64,000 nt of DNA from Kitasatospora phosalacinea. GTDB taxonomy: Bacteria > Actinomycetota > Actinomycetes > Streptomycetales > Streptomycetaceae. The notes under the pieces were generated by a model. It made no database searches. It was not told the origin of the DNA and was given only the letters and a program-made list of their open reading frames with translations. The DNA is taken from assembly GCF_000717185.1 (NCBI RefSeq), contig NZ_JNYE01000026.1, positions 5,772 to 69,771 of the forward strand. The letters run 5' to 3'. A program made the translations under genes and the position numbers. Positions 20,761 to 29,758 of this stretch are shown piece after piece. How positions within the stretch are numbered: the stretch's first letter is position 1; each line of letters begins with the position of its first letter.

Positions 20761-21202
20761 GGGACCGTCCCCATCCCGCCCCGAACCCGGGGCCCCTCTT
20801 CGCCCTGACCCGTTATCCATCACCGCCCGCGTGACCGGTCGGCTGCGTTCCGTATGCCGAACGTAGCGCCCCTCCGCCATCCGGGGGAGCAACGTCGGAG
20901 AAACGCCACCTTTCGCCACCCCCACGAGTGAACTACCGGACCGGCGGGCGCGCTTCACTATGAGTCAGCCCGGCATGACCCCGGCACATGCCCGGACCCG
21001 ACGGAACCCGACGGAGGCACGCGTGCGGCAACGACGATCCGGCATCCGAAGCGCCGGTGCAAGGCGCCTGCTGGCCCGCGCCACCCGGATCGGTGTGCGC
21101 CGGTCCGCGCGCGCCTCCAGCGCACCCCGCACCACGCGCCCGACGGGCGACGCGCCGTCACCGTCCCGTAACCAGCGGCGACCGGAACCGGTTGGGGGTG
21201 GC
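20761..21202. other. 442-bp divergent intergenic region between nsdA and the prim-pol gene
   Basis: It must hold both promoters. The prim-pol frame is open back to 20960 but has weaker coding character there. No clear operator or hairpin is seen apart from short arms AGTGAA and TTCACT (about 20925-20958). Confidence 0.4.
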
Positions 21203-21868
21203 ATGGACAAGCTGTTCGGCACCCTGCGGCTCACCCCCCTCGGCGCCCGCCGCCGCACCCGGCCCACCGCGCTGCAGGCAGCCGCCGAGTACTCCGAGCG
21301 CTGGGGCTGGACGCTGGCCGCCGGCAGCCCGACCTCCCGCGCCGGGACGGCCTGCGACTGCGGCGTCCCGCACTGCGCCGCGCCCAACCTGCACCTGCGG
21401 GTCGGCCCGGCGATCGCCCCCGGCGCGACCGCCGCCGAACTCGCCGCCCGCTGTCCGGCCGACGCCCCGCTGCTGCTCCCGACGGGCCACCAGTTCGACG
21501 TCCTGGATGTCCCGGCCCAGCCCGGCCTGCAGGCCCTGGTCCGGCTGGAGCGGATGGGCACCCAGGTCGGCCCGGTGCTGGCCTCCCCGGCCGGCCGGCT
21601 GCTGCTCTTCGTCGCCCCCGGCACCGCCGAGCGCCTGCCCGACCTGCTCTACCGGATGGGCTGGGACGACGCCTCCCTCGACCTCACCTGCCACGGCCTC
21701 GGCTCCTACCTGGCCGCCCCGCCCACCCCGCTGGGGCCGCTCGGCCCGATGCGGTGGCTGCGCCGCCCCACCGCCGACGGCGCCCCGCCCGAGGCCCGCC
21801 TGCTGCTCGGCACCCTCGCGTACGCCTGCCACCGCACCCGGGACCGGCAGAGCGAGTTCGCCAGCTAG
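21203..21868 (+). CDS. Prim-pol domain protein (bifunctional DNA primase/polymerase N-terminal family)
   Basis: This 221-residue protein begins MDKLFGTLRLTPLGARRRTRP. It contains ALQAAAEYSERWGWTLAAGSP and a cysteine cluster (CDCGVPHCAAPNLH), as in the small actinobacterial proteins assigned to the prim-pol family. Only the N-terminal domain is present and no helicase module follows, so its replication role is unproven. ATG 21203 has a G-rich ribosome-binding site. It is convergent with ftsY and shares a terminator with it. Confidence 0.82.
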   Translation: MDKLFGTLRLTPLGARRRTRPTALQAAAEYSERWGWTLAAGSPTSRAGTACDCGVPHCAAPNLHLRVGPAIAPGATAAELAARCPADAPLLLPTGHQFDVLDVPAQPGLQALVRLERMGTQVGPVLASPAGRLLLFVAPGTAERLPDLLYRMGWDDASLDLTCHGLGSYLAAPPTPLGPLGPMRWLRRPTADGAPPEARLLLGTLAYACHRTRDRQSEFAS

Positions 21869-21887
21869 GGCCGCGTCCGGCACGCGG

Positions 21888-21931
21888 AAAGGTCCGTTCC
21901 GGGAGGGGGCTCCCTCCCGGAACGGACCTTT
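21888..21931. terminator. Bidirectional terminator between the prim-pol gene and ftsY
   Basis: Two perfectly complementary 20-base arms (21888-21907 and 21912-21931) flank a 4-base loop between convergent genes. AAA and TTT at the arm ends give short T tracts in both directions. Confidence 0.88.
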
Positions 21932-21948
21932 CGGGTGTTGCGCCGGCG

Positions 21949-23184
21949 CTAGCCGAGCAGGGCGTCCACGAAGGCGCCGGGTTCGAACGGGGCGAGGTCG
22001 TCCGCGCCCTCGCCGAGGCCGATGAGCTTGACCGGGACGCCGAGTTCGCGCTGCACCGAGATGACGATGCCGCCCTTGGCGGTGCCGTCGAGCTTGGTGA
22101 GCACGATGCCGGTGATGTCGACGACCTCCGCGAACACCCGGGCCTGGACCAGGCCGTTCTGTCCGGTGGTGGCGTCGAGCACGAGCAGCACCTCGTCGAC
22201 CGGGCCGTGCTTCTCGACGACGCGCTTGACCTTGCCGAGCTCGTCCATCAGGCCGGTCTTGGTGTGCAGGCGGCCCGCGGTGTCGACCAGGACGGTGTCG
22301 ACGCCGTCGGCGATGCCCTGCTTGACGGCGTCGAACGCGACCGAGGCCGGGTCGCCGCCCTCGGGGCCGCGGACGGTGTGCGCGCCGACCCGCTCGCCCC
22401 AGGTCTGCAGCTGGTCGGCGGCGGCGGCGCGGAAGGTGTCGGCGGCGCCGAGCACGACCTTCCGGCCGTCGGCGACCAGGACGCGGGCGAGCTTGCCGGT
22501 GGTGGTGGTCTTGCCGACGCCGTTGACGCCGACCACCAGGACCACGGCCGGGCCGTCCTCGTGCTTGACCGAGCGGACGGTGCGGTCGCTGTCGGTGCCG
22601 ATCAGCTTGACGAGCTCCTCGCGGAGCAGGCCGCGCAGTTCGTCGGGGGTGCGGGTGCCGAGGACCTTGACCCGGGTGCGCAGGTTGTCGACGAGCTCCT
22701 GGGTAGCGGCGACGCCGACGTCGGCGGTGAGGAGGGTCTCCTCGATCTCCTCCCAGGTGTCCTCGTCGAGGCGGTCCCGGGAGAGCAGGGTCAGCAGGCC
22801 CTTGCCGAGGGTCGACTGCGAGCGGGAGAGCCGGGAGCGCAGCCGGACCAGGCGGCCGGCCGTGGGCTCGGGCACCTCGATCGCGGGCGCGGCCTCGGCC
22901 TCCTCGGCCCGCACCTCCTCGGCGGTCGGCTCCTCGGCGGTCGGCTGCTGGGCAGCCGGCTGCTCGGCCCCGGGCTCGACCGCGGCCCCGGGCTCGACCT
23001 CCGCTCCGGGCTCGACCTCCGCCTCGGGCTCGGTCGGGGCGGGCTTGGCCGGGGCGGGCGCGGTGATGGTCGGCGCCTGGCTCGGCCTGTCCAGTTCTTT
23101 GCGTCGTCTGCCGGAGACGACGAGTCCGGTGATCGCGCCGATGGCGACCACCGCGATGACAACGGCAAGGATCACGTATTCCAT
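21949..23184 (-). CDS. ftsY: Signal recognition particle receptor FtsY
   Basis: FtsY is the membrane receptor for SRP. It starts with a membrane segment (MEYVILAVVIAVVAIGAITGLVVSG), then a Pro-Glu-Ala-rich acidic linker (about 40-100). The NG domain has VVGVNGVGKTTTTGKLARVL, VDTAGRLHTKTGLMDELGK and LTKLDGTAKGG. The length of 411 residues is normal for actinomycetes. It lies 24 bp downstream of smc on the same strand and is probably co-transcribed. Confidence 0.97.
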   Translation of the reverse strand: MEYVILAVVIAVVAIGAITGLVVSGRRRKELDRPSQAPTITAPAPAKPAPTEPEAEVEPGAEVEPGAAVEPGAEQPAAQQPTAEEPTAEEVRAEEAEAAPAIEVPEPTAGRLVRLRSRLSRSQSTLGKGLLTLLSRDRLDEDTWEEIEETLLTADVGVAATQELVDNLRTRVKVLGTRTPDELRGLLREELVKLIGTDSDRTVRSVKHEDGPAVVLVVGVNGVGKTTTTGKLARVLVADGRKVVLGAADTFRAAAADQLQTWGERVGAHTVRGPEGGDPASVAFDAVKQGIADGVDTVLVDTAGRLHTKTGLMDELGKVKRVVEKHGPVDEVLLVLDATTGQNGLVQARVFAEVVDITGIVLTKLDGTAKGGIVISVQRELGVPVKLIGLGEGADDLAPFEPGAFVDALLG

Positions 23185-23208
23185 AACCCGTCCAGTATCA
23201 CTTAGCGC

Positions 23209-26200
23209 CTATGCCGGGCCCGGTTCCGCGGGTTCCAGCGCTGTCCTGTGCCCGTCCTTGCGTTCCGACTGCCCCGGTACCCGCAACCGCTGGCTGATCA
23301 CCTGCGAGATGCCGTCGCCCTTCATGGTGACGCCGTAGAGGGCGTCGGCGGACTCCATGGTGAGCTTCTGGTGGGTGATGACGATCAGTTGGGAGCTCTC
23401 CCGCAGCTCCTCCATGATCCCGACCAGGCGCCGCAGGTTGGTCTCGTCGAGCGCGGCCTCCACCTCGTCCATCACGTAGAACGGGCTGGGCCTGGCCTTG
23501 AAGATGGACACCAGCAGGGCGACGGCGGTGAGCGAGCGCTCGCCGCCGGAGAGCAGCGAGAGCCGCTTGACCTTCTTGCCGGGCGGCCTGGCCTCGACCT
23601 CGACGCCGGTGGTGAGCATGTTCTCCGGGTCGGTGAGCAGCAGTCGGCCCTCGCCGCCGGGGAAGAGCCGGGCGAAGACGCCCTCGAACTGGGCGGCGGT
23701 GTCGTGGTAGGCGGCGGTGAACAGCTGCTCGACCCGGATGTCGACGTCGCGGACGATGTCCATCAGGTCGCGGCGGCTCTTGCGGAGGTCGTCGAGCTGC
23801 TCGCCGAGGAACTGGTGGCGGGCCTCCAGGGCGGCGAACTCCTCCAGCGCGAGCGGGTTGACCTTGCCGAGCTGCTGGTGGGCGCGTTCGGCGGCCCTCA
23901 GGCGCTGCTCGACCTCGGCCCGGACGTAGGGGCGGGGCTCGCCGGGCTCCTGGGCCCCGGTGCCGTCCCGGCCGTCGGCGCCGTCCCGGCCGTCCGCGGG
24001 CGGCGGGGCGGGGACGGGCTGGTCGGGGCCGTAGCCCGCGAGCAGGTCGCCGCCCTCGATGCCGAACTCCTCCAGGGCCCTGGCCTCCAGCTGCTCGATC
24101 CGCAGCCGCTTCTCGGCGCGCAGCACCTCGTCGCGGTGGCCGGCGTCGACCAGGCGGTCGAGTTCGGCCTTGAGCTCGCGGCCGTGCTCGCGGAACTGCC
24201 GGAGTTCGGCCTCGCGGGCGGTGCGGTCGGCCTCGACGGCGGCGCGTTCGGTCTCGGCGGCGGCGAGGGTCCGCTCGATCCGGCCGAGCAGGTGGCGGGC
24301 GCCGGTGGCGACGGCGGTGGCGACGGCGGCCTCGCGGCGGGCGCGGTCGCGGCGCTCGGCGGCGCGGGCGCGGGCCTCGCGCTCGGCGCGGGCGGCGCGG
24401 TCGAGCTGGTCGGCGCGGCCGGCCAGGTTGCGGACCCGTTCCTCGTGGGTGCGGACGGCCAGCCGGGACTCCACCTCGGCCTGCCGGGCGGCGGTTCCGG
24501 CGGCGGCGAGCCGGTCGCGTTCGGCGGGGTCGGGTTCGTCCTCGCCGTCCTCGGCGAGTTCCTCGGCGGTGGCGAGCCGGGCGGCGAGTTCCGCGGCGGC
24601 GGTGCGGGCCGCGGCGAGGCCGTTCTCGGCCGCGGCGGCGGCGTCGGCGGTGCGTCCGGCCTCGTCGGCGGCGGCCCGGGCCGCGCCGCCGGAGCGGCCG
24701 AGGGCTCCGGCGAGTTCGGCCCGGCGCTGTTCGCCGCGGCGCCGGAGGGTGGTCAACTGCTCGACTTCGGCGGCGAGTTCGGCCCGGTGTTCGCGGGCGG
24801 CGGCGAGTTCCGCCGCCGACTGCGCGCAGCGGGCGTCGAGTTCGGCGATGCCGCGGGCGGCCTCGGCGACGGCGGCCCGGGTCTCCAGCGGGCTGGGCGC
24901 GCCGGGCGAGCCGCCGTGGGCGAGGGTGGCGGTGAGCAGGTCGCCGTCCCGGGTGACGGCGCTCCAGCCCGGGTGGGCGGCGGTCACCTTCCGTGCGGCG
25001 TCCAGGTCTTCGACCACGGCGGTGCGTTCCAGCAGCCGTCGGGCGGCGGCTGCGACGGCGGGCGGTCCGTCGACCAGGGCTCCGGCCCACCGGGCTCCGG
25101 CGGGCGGCTCCGCCACGGGCACAGCGGCGTCAGCGGCATCGGCATCGGCATCGGCGATCAGCAGGGCGGCCCGGCCGGCGTCCGCGGTGCGCAGCCAGGC
25201 CAGGGCGTCGGCGGCGGCGTCCGCGTCGGGGACGGCGACGGCTTCGGCGGCGGCGCCGAGCGCGGCGGCCAGGGCGAGTTCGAACCCGGGTGCGACGGTG
25301 AGGAGTTCGGCGGTGGGGCCGAGGACGCCGGGGCGTTCCAGCAGGGCGGCGCTGCCGTCCTTGCGGCGCAGGCCGAGGGCGAGCGCGTCGTGCCGGGCGG
25401 TGAGGGCGGCGCGTTCCCTCTCGGCGGCGGCGAGCGCCTCGCGGGCCGCCGAGGCCGCCCGTTCGGCGTCCCGCAGTGCGCTGCGGACCCGGTCGTGGCG
25501 TTCCTCGCTCTCCCCCTCCCCCGCGGCGAACTCCCGGTGCTGCTCCTGGAGTTGCTCGTGCTCCTGCTGGGCGGCGGCGGCCCGCAGCCGGGCCTCGTCG
25601 CGGGCGGTGGCGAGCCGCTGCGCCTCGGCCTCGGCGGCGTCGGCCCGGGAGCGGGCGGCGGCGACGGCGCCCTGCAGGCGGGCGAGGCCTTCGCGCCGGT
25701 CGGCGATGGCCCGGGCGGCGGCCCGGAGCCTGGTCTCCTCGGCGGCCAGGGCGCGTTCGTGCTCGGCGCGCTCCTCGACGGCTTCGGCCAGGGCGTCCTG
25801 CGCCTGTTCCAGGGCCGCTTCGAGGGCGGCCTCCTCCTCGCGGACCCGGACGGCCTCGCGCTCCAGCTCCTCCGGTTCGCGGCCGCGGCGCTCCTCCAGC
25901 TGTCCGGCGGTGGCGGCGGCGCGCACCCGGGCCTCGGCGAGTCCGACGGTGCCGCGGGTGCGTTCGGCGAGCGAGGAGAGCCGGTACCAGGTCTGCCGGG
26001 CGGCCTCCAGGGCGGGCCCGAGCTGTTCGACCTGGGCCTCCAGGACGGCTTCGCGCTGGAGGGCGGCGGCGAGTTCCTGTTCGACCGTGGTGCGGCGGAG
26101 CCCCAGGGCGAGCTCGTCGGCGACCTCGGCCTCGACGGCGCGGCGCAGGGTGAGCAGGTCGTCGGCGAGCAGCCGCAGCCGGGCGTCGCGCAGTTCGGCC

Positions 26201-26856
26201 TGGATGCCCGCGGCGCGCCGGGCGATCCTGGCCTGGCGGCCCAACGGGCCGAGCTGGCGGCGCAGTTCGGAGACCAGGTCCTGGACGCGGTTGAGGTTGG
26301 TCTGCATCGCGTCGAGCTTCCGCAGCGCCTTCTCCTTGCGCTTGCGGTGCTTGAGGACGCCGGCCGCCTCCTCGATGAAGGCGCGCCGCCCCATCGGGTC
26401 GGCGTGCAGGACGGAGTCGAGCTGGCCCTGGCTGACGATGACGTGCATCTCGCGGCCGATGCCGGAGTCGGAGAGCAGTTCCTGGATGTCGAGCAGTCGG
26501 CAGACGGTGCCGTTGAGCGCGTACTCGCTGCCGCCGTTGCGGAACATCGTCCGGGTGAGGGTGACCTCGGAGTAGTCGATCGGCAGGGCGCCGTCGGTGT
26601 TGTCGATGGTGAGGCTGACCTCGGCGCGGCCGAGCGGGGGGCGCCCGCTGGTGCCCGCGAAGATGACGTCCTCCATCTTGCCGCCGCGCAGCGACTTGGC
26701 GCCCTGCTCGCCCATCACCCAGGAGAGCGCGTCGACGACGTTGGACTTGCCGGAGCCGTTGGGGCCGACCACGCAGGTGATGCCGGGTTCGAAGCGCAGG
26801 GTGGTCGCCGAGGCGAAGGACTTGAACCCGCGCAGGGTCAGGCTCTTGAGGTGCAC
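23209..26856 (-). CDS. smc: Chromosome segregation protein SMC
   Basis: SMC forms the condensin core that compacts and segregates chromosomes with ScpA and ScpB. The 1215-residue protein has Walker A GPNGSGKSN near residue 32, two long Ala-Glu-Arg-rich coiled coils around a hinge at about 520-650, the ABC signature LSLLSGGERSLTAVALL and Walker B PFYVMDEVEAALDE. scpAB are not in the window. The 278 bp upstream hold the terminator of the preceding gene and presumably the smc promoter. Confidence 0.97.
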   Translation of the reverse strand: MHLKSLTLRGFKSFASATTLRFEPGITCVVGPNGSGKSNVVDALSWVMGEQGAKSLRGGKMEDVIFAGTSGRPPLGRAEVSLTIDNTDGALPIDYSEVTLTRTMFRNGGSEYALNGTVCRLLDIQELLSDSGIGREMHVIVSQGQLDSVLHADPMGRRAFIEEAAGVLKHRKRKEKALRKLDAMQTNLNRVQDLVSELRRQLGPLGRQARIARRAAGIQAELRDARLRLLADDLLTLRRAVEAEVADELALGLRRTTVEQELAAALQREAVLEAQVEQLGPALEAARQTWYRLSSLAERTRGTVGLAEARVRAAATAGQLEERRGREPEELEREAVRVREEEAALEAALEQAQDALAEAVEERAEHERALAAEETRLRAAARAIADRREGLARLQGAVAAARSRADAAEAEAQRLATARDEARLRAAAAQQEHEQLQEQHREFAAGEGESEERHDRVRSALRDAERAASAAREALAAAERERAALTARHDALALGLRRKDGSAALLERPGVLGPTAELLTVAPGFELALAAALGAAAEAVAVPDADAAADALAWLRTADAGRAALLIADADADAADAAVPVAEPPAGARWAGALVDGPPAVAAAARRLLERTAVVEDLDAARKVTAAHPGWSAVTRDGDLLTATLAHGGSPGAPSPLETRAAVAEAARGIAELDARCAQSAAELAAAREHRAELAAEVEQLTTLRRRGEQRRAELAGALGRSGGAARAAADEAGRTADAAAAAENGLAAARTAAAELAARLATAEELAEDGEDEPDPAERDRLAAAGTAARQAEVESRLAVRTHEERVRNLAGRADQLDRAARAEREARARAAERRDRARREAAVATAVATGARHLLGRIERTLAAAETERAAVEADRTAREAELRQFREHGRELKAELDRLVDAGHRDEVLRAEKRLRIEQLEARALEEFGIEGGDLLAGYGPDQPVPAPPPADGRDGADGRDGTGAQEPGEPRPYVRAEVEQRLRAAERAHQQLGKVNPLALEEFAALEARHQFLGEQLDDLRKSRRDLMDIVRDVDIRVEQLFTAAYHDTAAQFEGVFARLFPGGEGRLLLTDPENMLTTGVEVEARPPGKKVKRLSLLSGGERSLTAVALLVSIFKARPSPFYVMDEVEAALDETNLRRLVGIMEELRESSQLIVITHQKLTMESADALYGVTMKGDGISQVISQRLRVPGQSERKDGHRTALEPAEPGPA

Positions 26857-27037
26857 CCGACCGTCCTCTCGCCGCGCCGCGGACCGCCGCGCCGCGCCCC
26901 GTCACCTGCCGTTCCGCTCCGGGACGGCCCGCCGCCTGCGACTGTATCCGGCCGCACCACCGACGGGCCCCAGGCGGTGGTTTGACCGTGCGGCGGGTCG
27001 GGCAGCCTCTCGGCAGCGGACCGGCGTGGACACGACG

Positions 27038-27064
27038 AAGGGACGTCCGCTCCGGACGTCCCTT
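27038..27064 (-). terminator. 12-bp hairpin terminator of the 67-residue coiled-coil gene
   Basis: Perfect arms at 27038-27049 and 27053-27064 flank a 3-base loop, 70 bp after the stop of the upstream minus-strand gene. Confidence 0.75.
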
Positions 27065-27134
27065 GCAGGCTGCCATCCCCTCGCCAGGGGGAAGCTCAGC
27101 GCACGACTGCGTCGATCGTGAGGACCACGAACGA

Positions 27135-27338
27135 TCAGGTCAGGGCCGGCTCGCGCTGGTCCAGGTCGATGCTGCTGAGCAGCGAGTGCTCGTCGGCGAC
27201 GGCGGACAGGGCGTCGTTCTCGGCCTGGAGCTTCACGAGCTCGTTCTCCAGGTCCTGGACGCGCTGCTGCAGCCGTCGCATCTCGGAGAGCATTCGCGGG
27301 TCGGGGCCGCCGACGTACCCGAGAAGCGCCTTTGCCAT
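27135..27338 (-). CDS. Small conserved coiled-coil protein
   Basis: The 67-residue product begins MAKALLGYVGGPDPRMLSEM and continues with a leucine heptad region (RRLQQRVQDLENELVKLQAEND), so most of it is a coiled coil. I do not know its function; the type is conserved upstream of smc in actinomycetes, as I recall. ATG 27336-27338 has GGAGGA 9 bases upstream. It stands alone between terminators. Confidence 0.8.
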   Translation of the reverse strand: MAKALLGYVGGPDPRMLSEMRRLQQRVQDLENELVKLQAENDALSAVADEHSLLSSIDLDQREPALT

Positions 27339-27676
27339 GATGTGTGGTCCTCCACGCTGAGTGACCGAACCGTTTACGGTGGGTCTTTGGGGGAAGGGAT
27401 ACGCACGCGCCTGCGCGCCGGACGTGCTGGCTGGGCACTACGAGGGCATCGCTGGTGAGTGACACACTCACAAACGTGGCCTCGCCGGTTAAACGCAAAC
27501 CTGTGCGCGGGTTTCCAGCGTCTCACCAAAGACCGTACGGGTCAACACGATCACCGCACGCTACCGCGCCCCTGTCACCTGCATGGCGGGAACCTCACAC
27601 CATCGGCCGGGCTAGTGGATCACTACGTCTGCGGAGTCAACCACGAGTGCGCCGCGATGGCAACCCTATGACACCG
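27339..27676. other. 338-bp intergenic region with a palindrome
   Basis: The region is locally richer in A+T than its neighbours. GTGAGTG (27455-27461) and CACTCAC (27465-27471) form a 7-bp palindrome about 117 bp upstream of the small coiled-coil gene. Short open frames here have no coding bias. Confidence 0.5.
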
Positions 27677-27713
27677 GCAGTTGCCGGGGGGCTCTCCTCC
27701 CGCCGGCAACTGC
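27677..27713 (-). terminator. Terminator of acyP
   Basis: Arms 27677-27687 and 27703-27713 are perfectly complementary (11 bp) with a 15-base loop, and lie 8 bp after the acyP stop codon. Confidence 0.8.
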
Positions 27714-27720
27714 GGTGTGC

Positions 27721-28014
27721 TCATCGGATCGCGAAGCCCTCGTACCCGTCGCCCACGGCCGTCCAGATCTCGGTGACCCCGCTGACCTGACCAGGCGTTC
27801 CGGGCCCGCGCAGCGCGGCGAGCAGCCGCTCGCAGTCGGCGCGCGACCCCTCGGCGACCACCTGGACGCGGCCGTCCCCGAGGTTGCTCGTGTAGCCCGT
27901 CAGCCCGATCTCCAGGGCCCTGGCCCTGGTCCACCAGCGGAACCCCACCTGCTGGACGCGCCCGCGCACCCAGATGGTGGTGCGGACGGACCGGTGGCTG
28001 TCGTGACCTTGCAT
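27721..28014 (-). CDS. acyP: Acylphosphatase
   Basis: The enzyme hydrolyses acyl phosphates such as carbamoyl phosphate. The 97-residue protein has the family motif [19 protein letters not shown] with the catalytic arginine, and [17 protein letters not shown] with the catalytic asparagine. I chose ATG 28012-28014 because TATGGT lies exactly 7 bases upstream, the leaderless spacing seen elsewhere here. ATG 28024-28026 with GGAG upstream is the alternative and adds 4 residues. Confidence 0.93.
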   Translation of the reverse strand: MQGHDSHRSVRTTIWVRGRVQQVGFRWWTRARALEIGLTGYTSNLGDGRVQVVAEGSRADCERLLAALRGPGTPGQVSGVTEIWTAVGDGYEGFAIR

Positions 28015-28135
28015 GTGTCCGACCATAGTCGGGTACTCCGGGGGCGCCCGGAACGGGCTTCACGCCCCTTCCACCGACCCTCCCCACCACCGCACGCCCC
28101 GCCCCCGGCGGCGCAGGGCGGCGCCGGGGCGCGGG

Positions 28136-29479
28136 TCAGCCGCCGAAGCCGCCGAAGTCGTCCCCGCCGAAACCGCCGAAGTCGTCGCCGCCGAAGTCGC
28201 TGCCGCCGCCGGCGCCGGGGTCGAAGTCGTCGCCCGCGTACTCGCCGCCGTCCTGGCCGTCCCCGCCGCCCTGGTCGTCCGCGTAGGCGTAGCCGGGGGT
28301 GGCGAGCGCCGAGCCGAGCACGGTGCCGACCAGCAGGCCGGGCAGCAGGCCGCCGCCGAAGTAGCCGCCCGCCCAGGGGCTGTAGACGGGGCCGGCGTTC
28401 CAGTACGGCTGGTGGTGGCCGTCCTCGGTCTCCACGGTGCGGACGTGCGGGTCGCGGCCGCCGGAGATCCGGGCCGCGTCGTCGGCGCAGGCCGGGACGG
28501 GGCGCGGGGCTCCGCCGGGCGGGGCCCACGGGACGTCGGTGGTGGAGGGGCCGTGCCGCGGGTCGAAGAAGCACGGGACGCGGCGCTCGGGCAGCGGGCG
28601 GCCCTCGCGGCGGGCGGCCAGGGTGGCCAGCGCGAACCGGCCCTGCTCCAGCGCCTCGGTCACCGGGCGGACGTCCGCGGGCCGCTCCGCCGCGTCCATG
28701 GTCCGCTTGGCGCGGTCGTAGGCGTCCAGCGCGGCGGTGTAGTCGGTGCGCCGGTCGTCGTCCGCGTCGGGGGCGCCGGGGTCGAAGTCGAGCCGGTCGA
28801 GCTCCTCGCCGAACGCGGTGATGTCCTCGTCCACCACGGTGCGCAGCCGGGCGAGTTCGGCCCGGGCCTGCTCCTCCCTGCGCCTCCTGGCGCGGCGGAC
28901 CAGCAAGAGGGCGCCCGCGCCGAGCAGCACGACCAGCAGCACCGGGACGAGCACCCAGGCGATCGAGGTGCTGTGCTGCGGGCCGTCGCCCTCGACCTTC
29001 TCCGCGGCCCCGTCGACGAACTCGTTCAGGGTGGCGCCGATGTCCCCGCCGTTGGAGCGGTACGCGGCACCGGCCAGGTTCCGGGCCGTGGCCTGGTCCA
29101 GCACCTCGGGGCCGGAGGACTGGGCCTGGAACTGGTCGCCGCGCCAGATCGCGTAGACGCCGGCGGCACCGACCTTGGTGCGGAGGTCGACGAACAGGTT
29201 CTTCGTCGGGTAGGCCTCGCTGTCGGGCAGCACCGCGACGTAGATCGGCTTGTCGACGTCCTTGAGCTTCTTCGCCAGCCCCTCCGCCTGCTCCGCGGAG
29301 AAGCGGCTGCTCATCGACGGGTCGACGTAGAGCTGGACCCTCTTCATGGCGTCGGCCGCGTCGTTCAGGCCGGACGCCGACGCGGGCGCGGCCGGTACGA
29401 GCACCGTCAGCAGGCCGAGCAGCACCGCCAGGAGGGCGGCGGGCCCGGCGGCGCGGGAGCGGCGGAGCACAGTTCTCAT
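28136..29479 (-). CDS. Secreted or membrane-anchored protein with Gly-Asp-Phe repeat tail
   Basis: The 447-residue protein has a signal peptide (cleavage likely after about residue 36), an extracytoplasmic domain and a membrane helix at 173-194 followed by a basic stop-transfer sequence. A cytoplasmic helical region follows. Near the end come a Gly-rich hydrophobic segment (about 370-395) and a tail of GGDDFGGFGG repeats. The layout resembles TPM-type membrane proteins, but no catalytic motif is clear. ATG 29477-29479 has TACCGT 7 bases upstream and a weak GGGAG. Confidence 0.83.
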   Translation of the reverse strand: MRTVLRRSRAAGPAALLAVLLGLLTVLVPAAPASASGLNDAADAMKRVQLYVDPSMSSRFSAEQAEGLAKKLKDVDKPIYVAVLPDSEAYPTKNLFVDLRTKVGAAGVYAIWRGDQFQAQSSGPEVLDQATARNLAGAAYRSNGGDIGATLNEFVDGAAEKVEGDGPQHSTSIAWVLVPVLLVVLLGAGALLLVRRARRRREEQARAELARLRTVVDEDITAFGEELDRLDFDPGAPDADDDRRTDYTAALDAYDRAKRTMDAAERPADVRPVTEALEQGRFALATLAARREGRPLPERRVPCFFDPRHGPSTTDVPWAPPGGAPRPVPACADDAARISGGRDPHVRTVETEDGHHQPYWNAGPVYSPWAGGYFGGGLLPGLLVGTVLGSALATPGYAYADDQGGGDGQDGGEYAGDDFDPGAGGGSDFGGDDFGGFGGDDFGGFGG

Positions 29480-29680
29480 GCTCCCGACGGTACCGGTCGA
29501 CCGGTCGGCGACACGCCCTCCTCGGGCGCCACCCCCTACTCCAGGGCGAGACGGGCCGCCGGAACCCCCGCCGACCGGCCGGAGTTGCCCCCGGACGTCC
29601 CGGCCGGGGCGCCGGAGCAGGCATAGTGGTGACGATCTTCCGCACCACCCGCCCTCCGCGCCCCCCGGCCTTCCCTACCG

Positions 29681-29714
29681 CCCCGCTCTCCGCCCCGCCC
29701 CGCTCTCCGCCCCG
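29681..29714. repeat. 17-bp tandem duplication in a C-rich tract
   Basis: CCCCGCTCTCCGCCCCG is repeated head to tail (29681-29697 and 29698-29714). The surrounding 29642-29748 is strongly C-rich on the plus strand and lies just before the next plus-strand gene. Confidence 0.85.
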
Positions 29715-29758
29715 CCCGGCCCTCCGCGCCGCCCAGCCCACCCGACAGGAGACCCCAG

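Noticed and set aside
23248..26985. Plus-strand open frame of 1245 codons opposite smc
   Set aside because: It is the antisense shadow of smc, with Gly- and Val-rich composition typical of such frames in high-GC DNA.
27459..27671. Plus-strand 70-codon frame in the acyP upstream gap
   Set aside because: No ribosome-binding site, mixed third positions and no sensible protein sequence.
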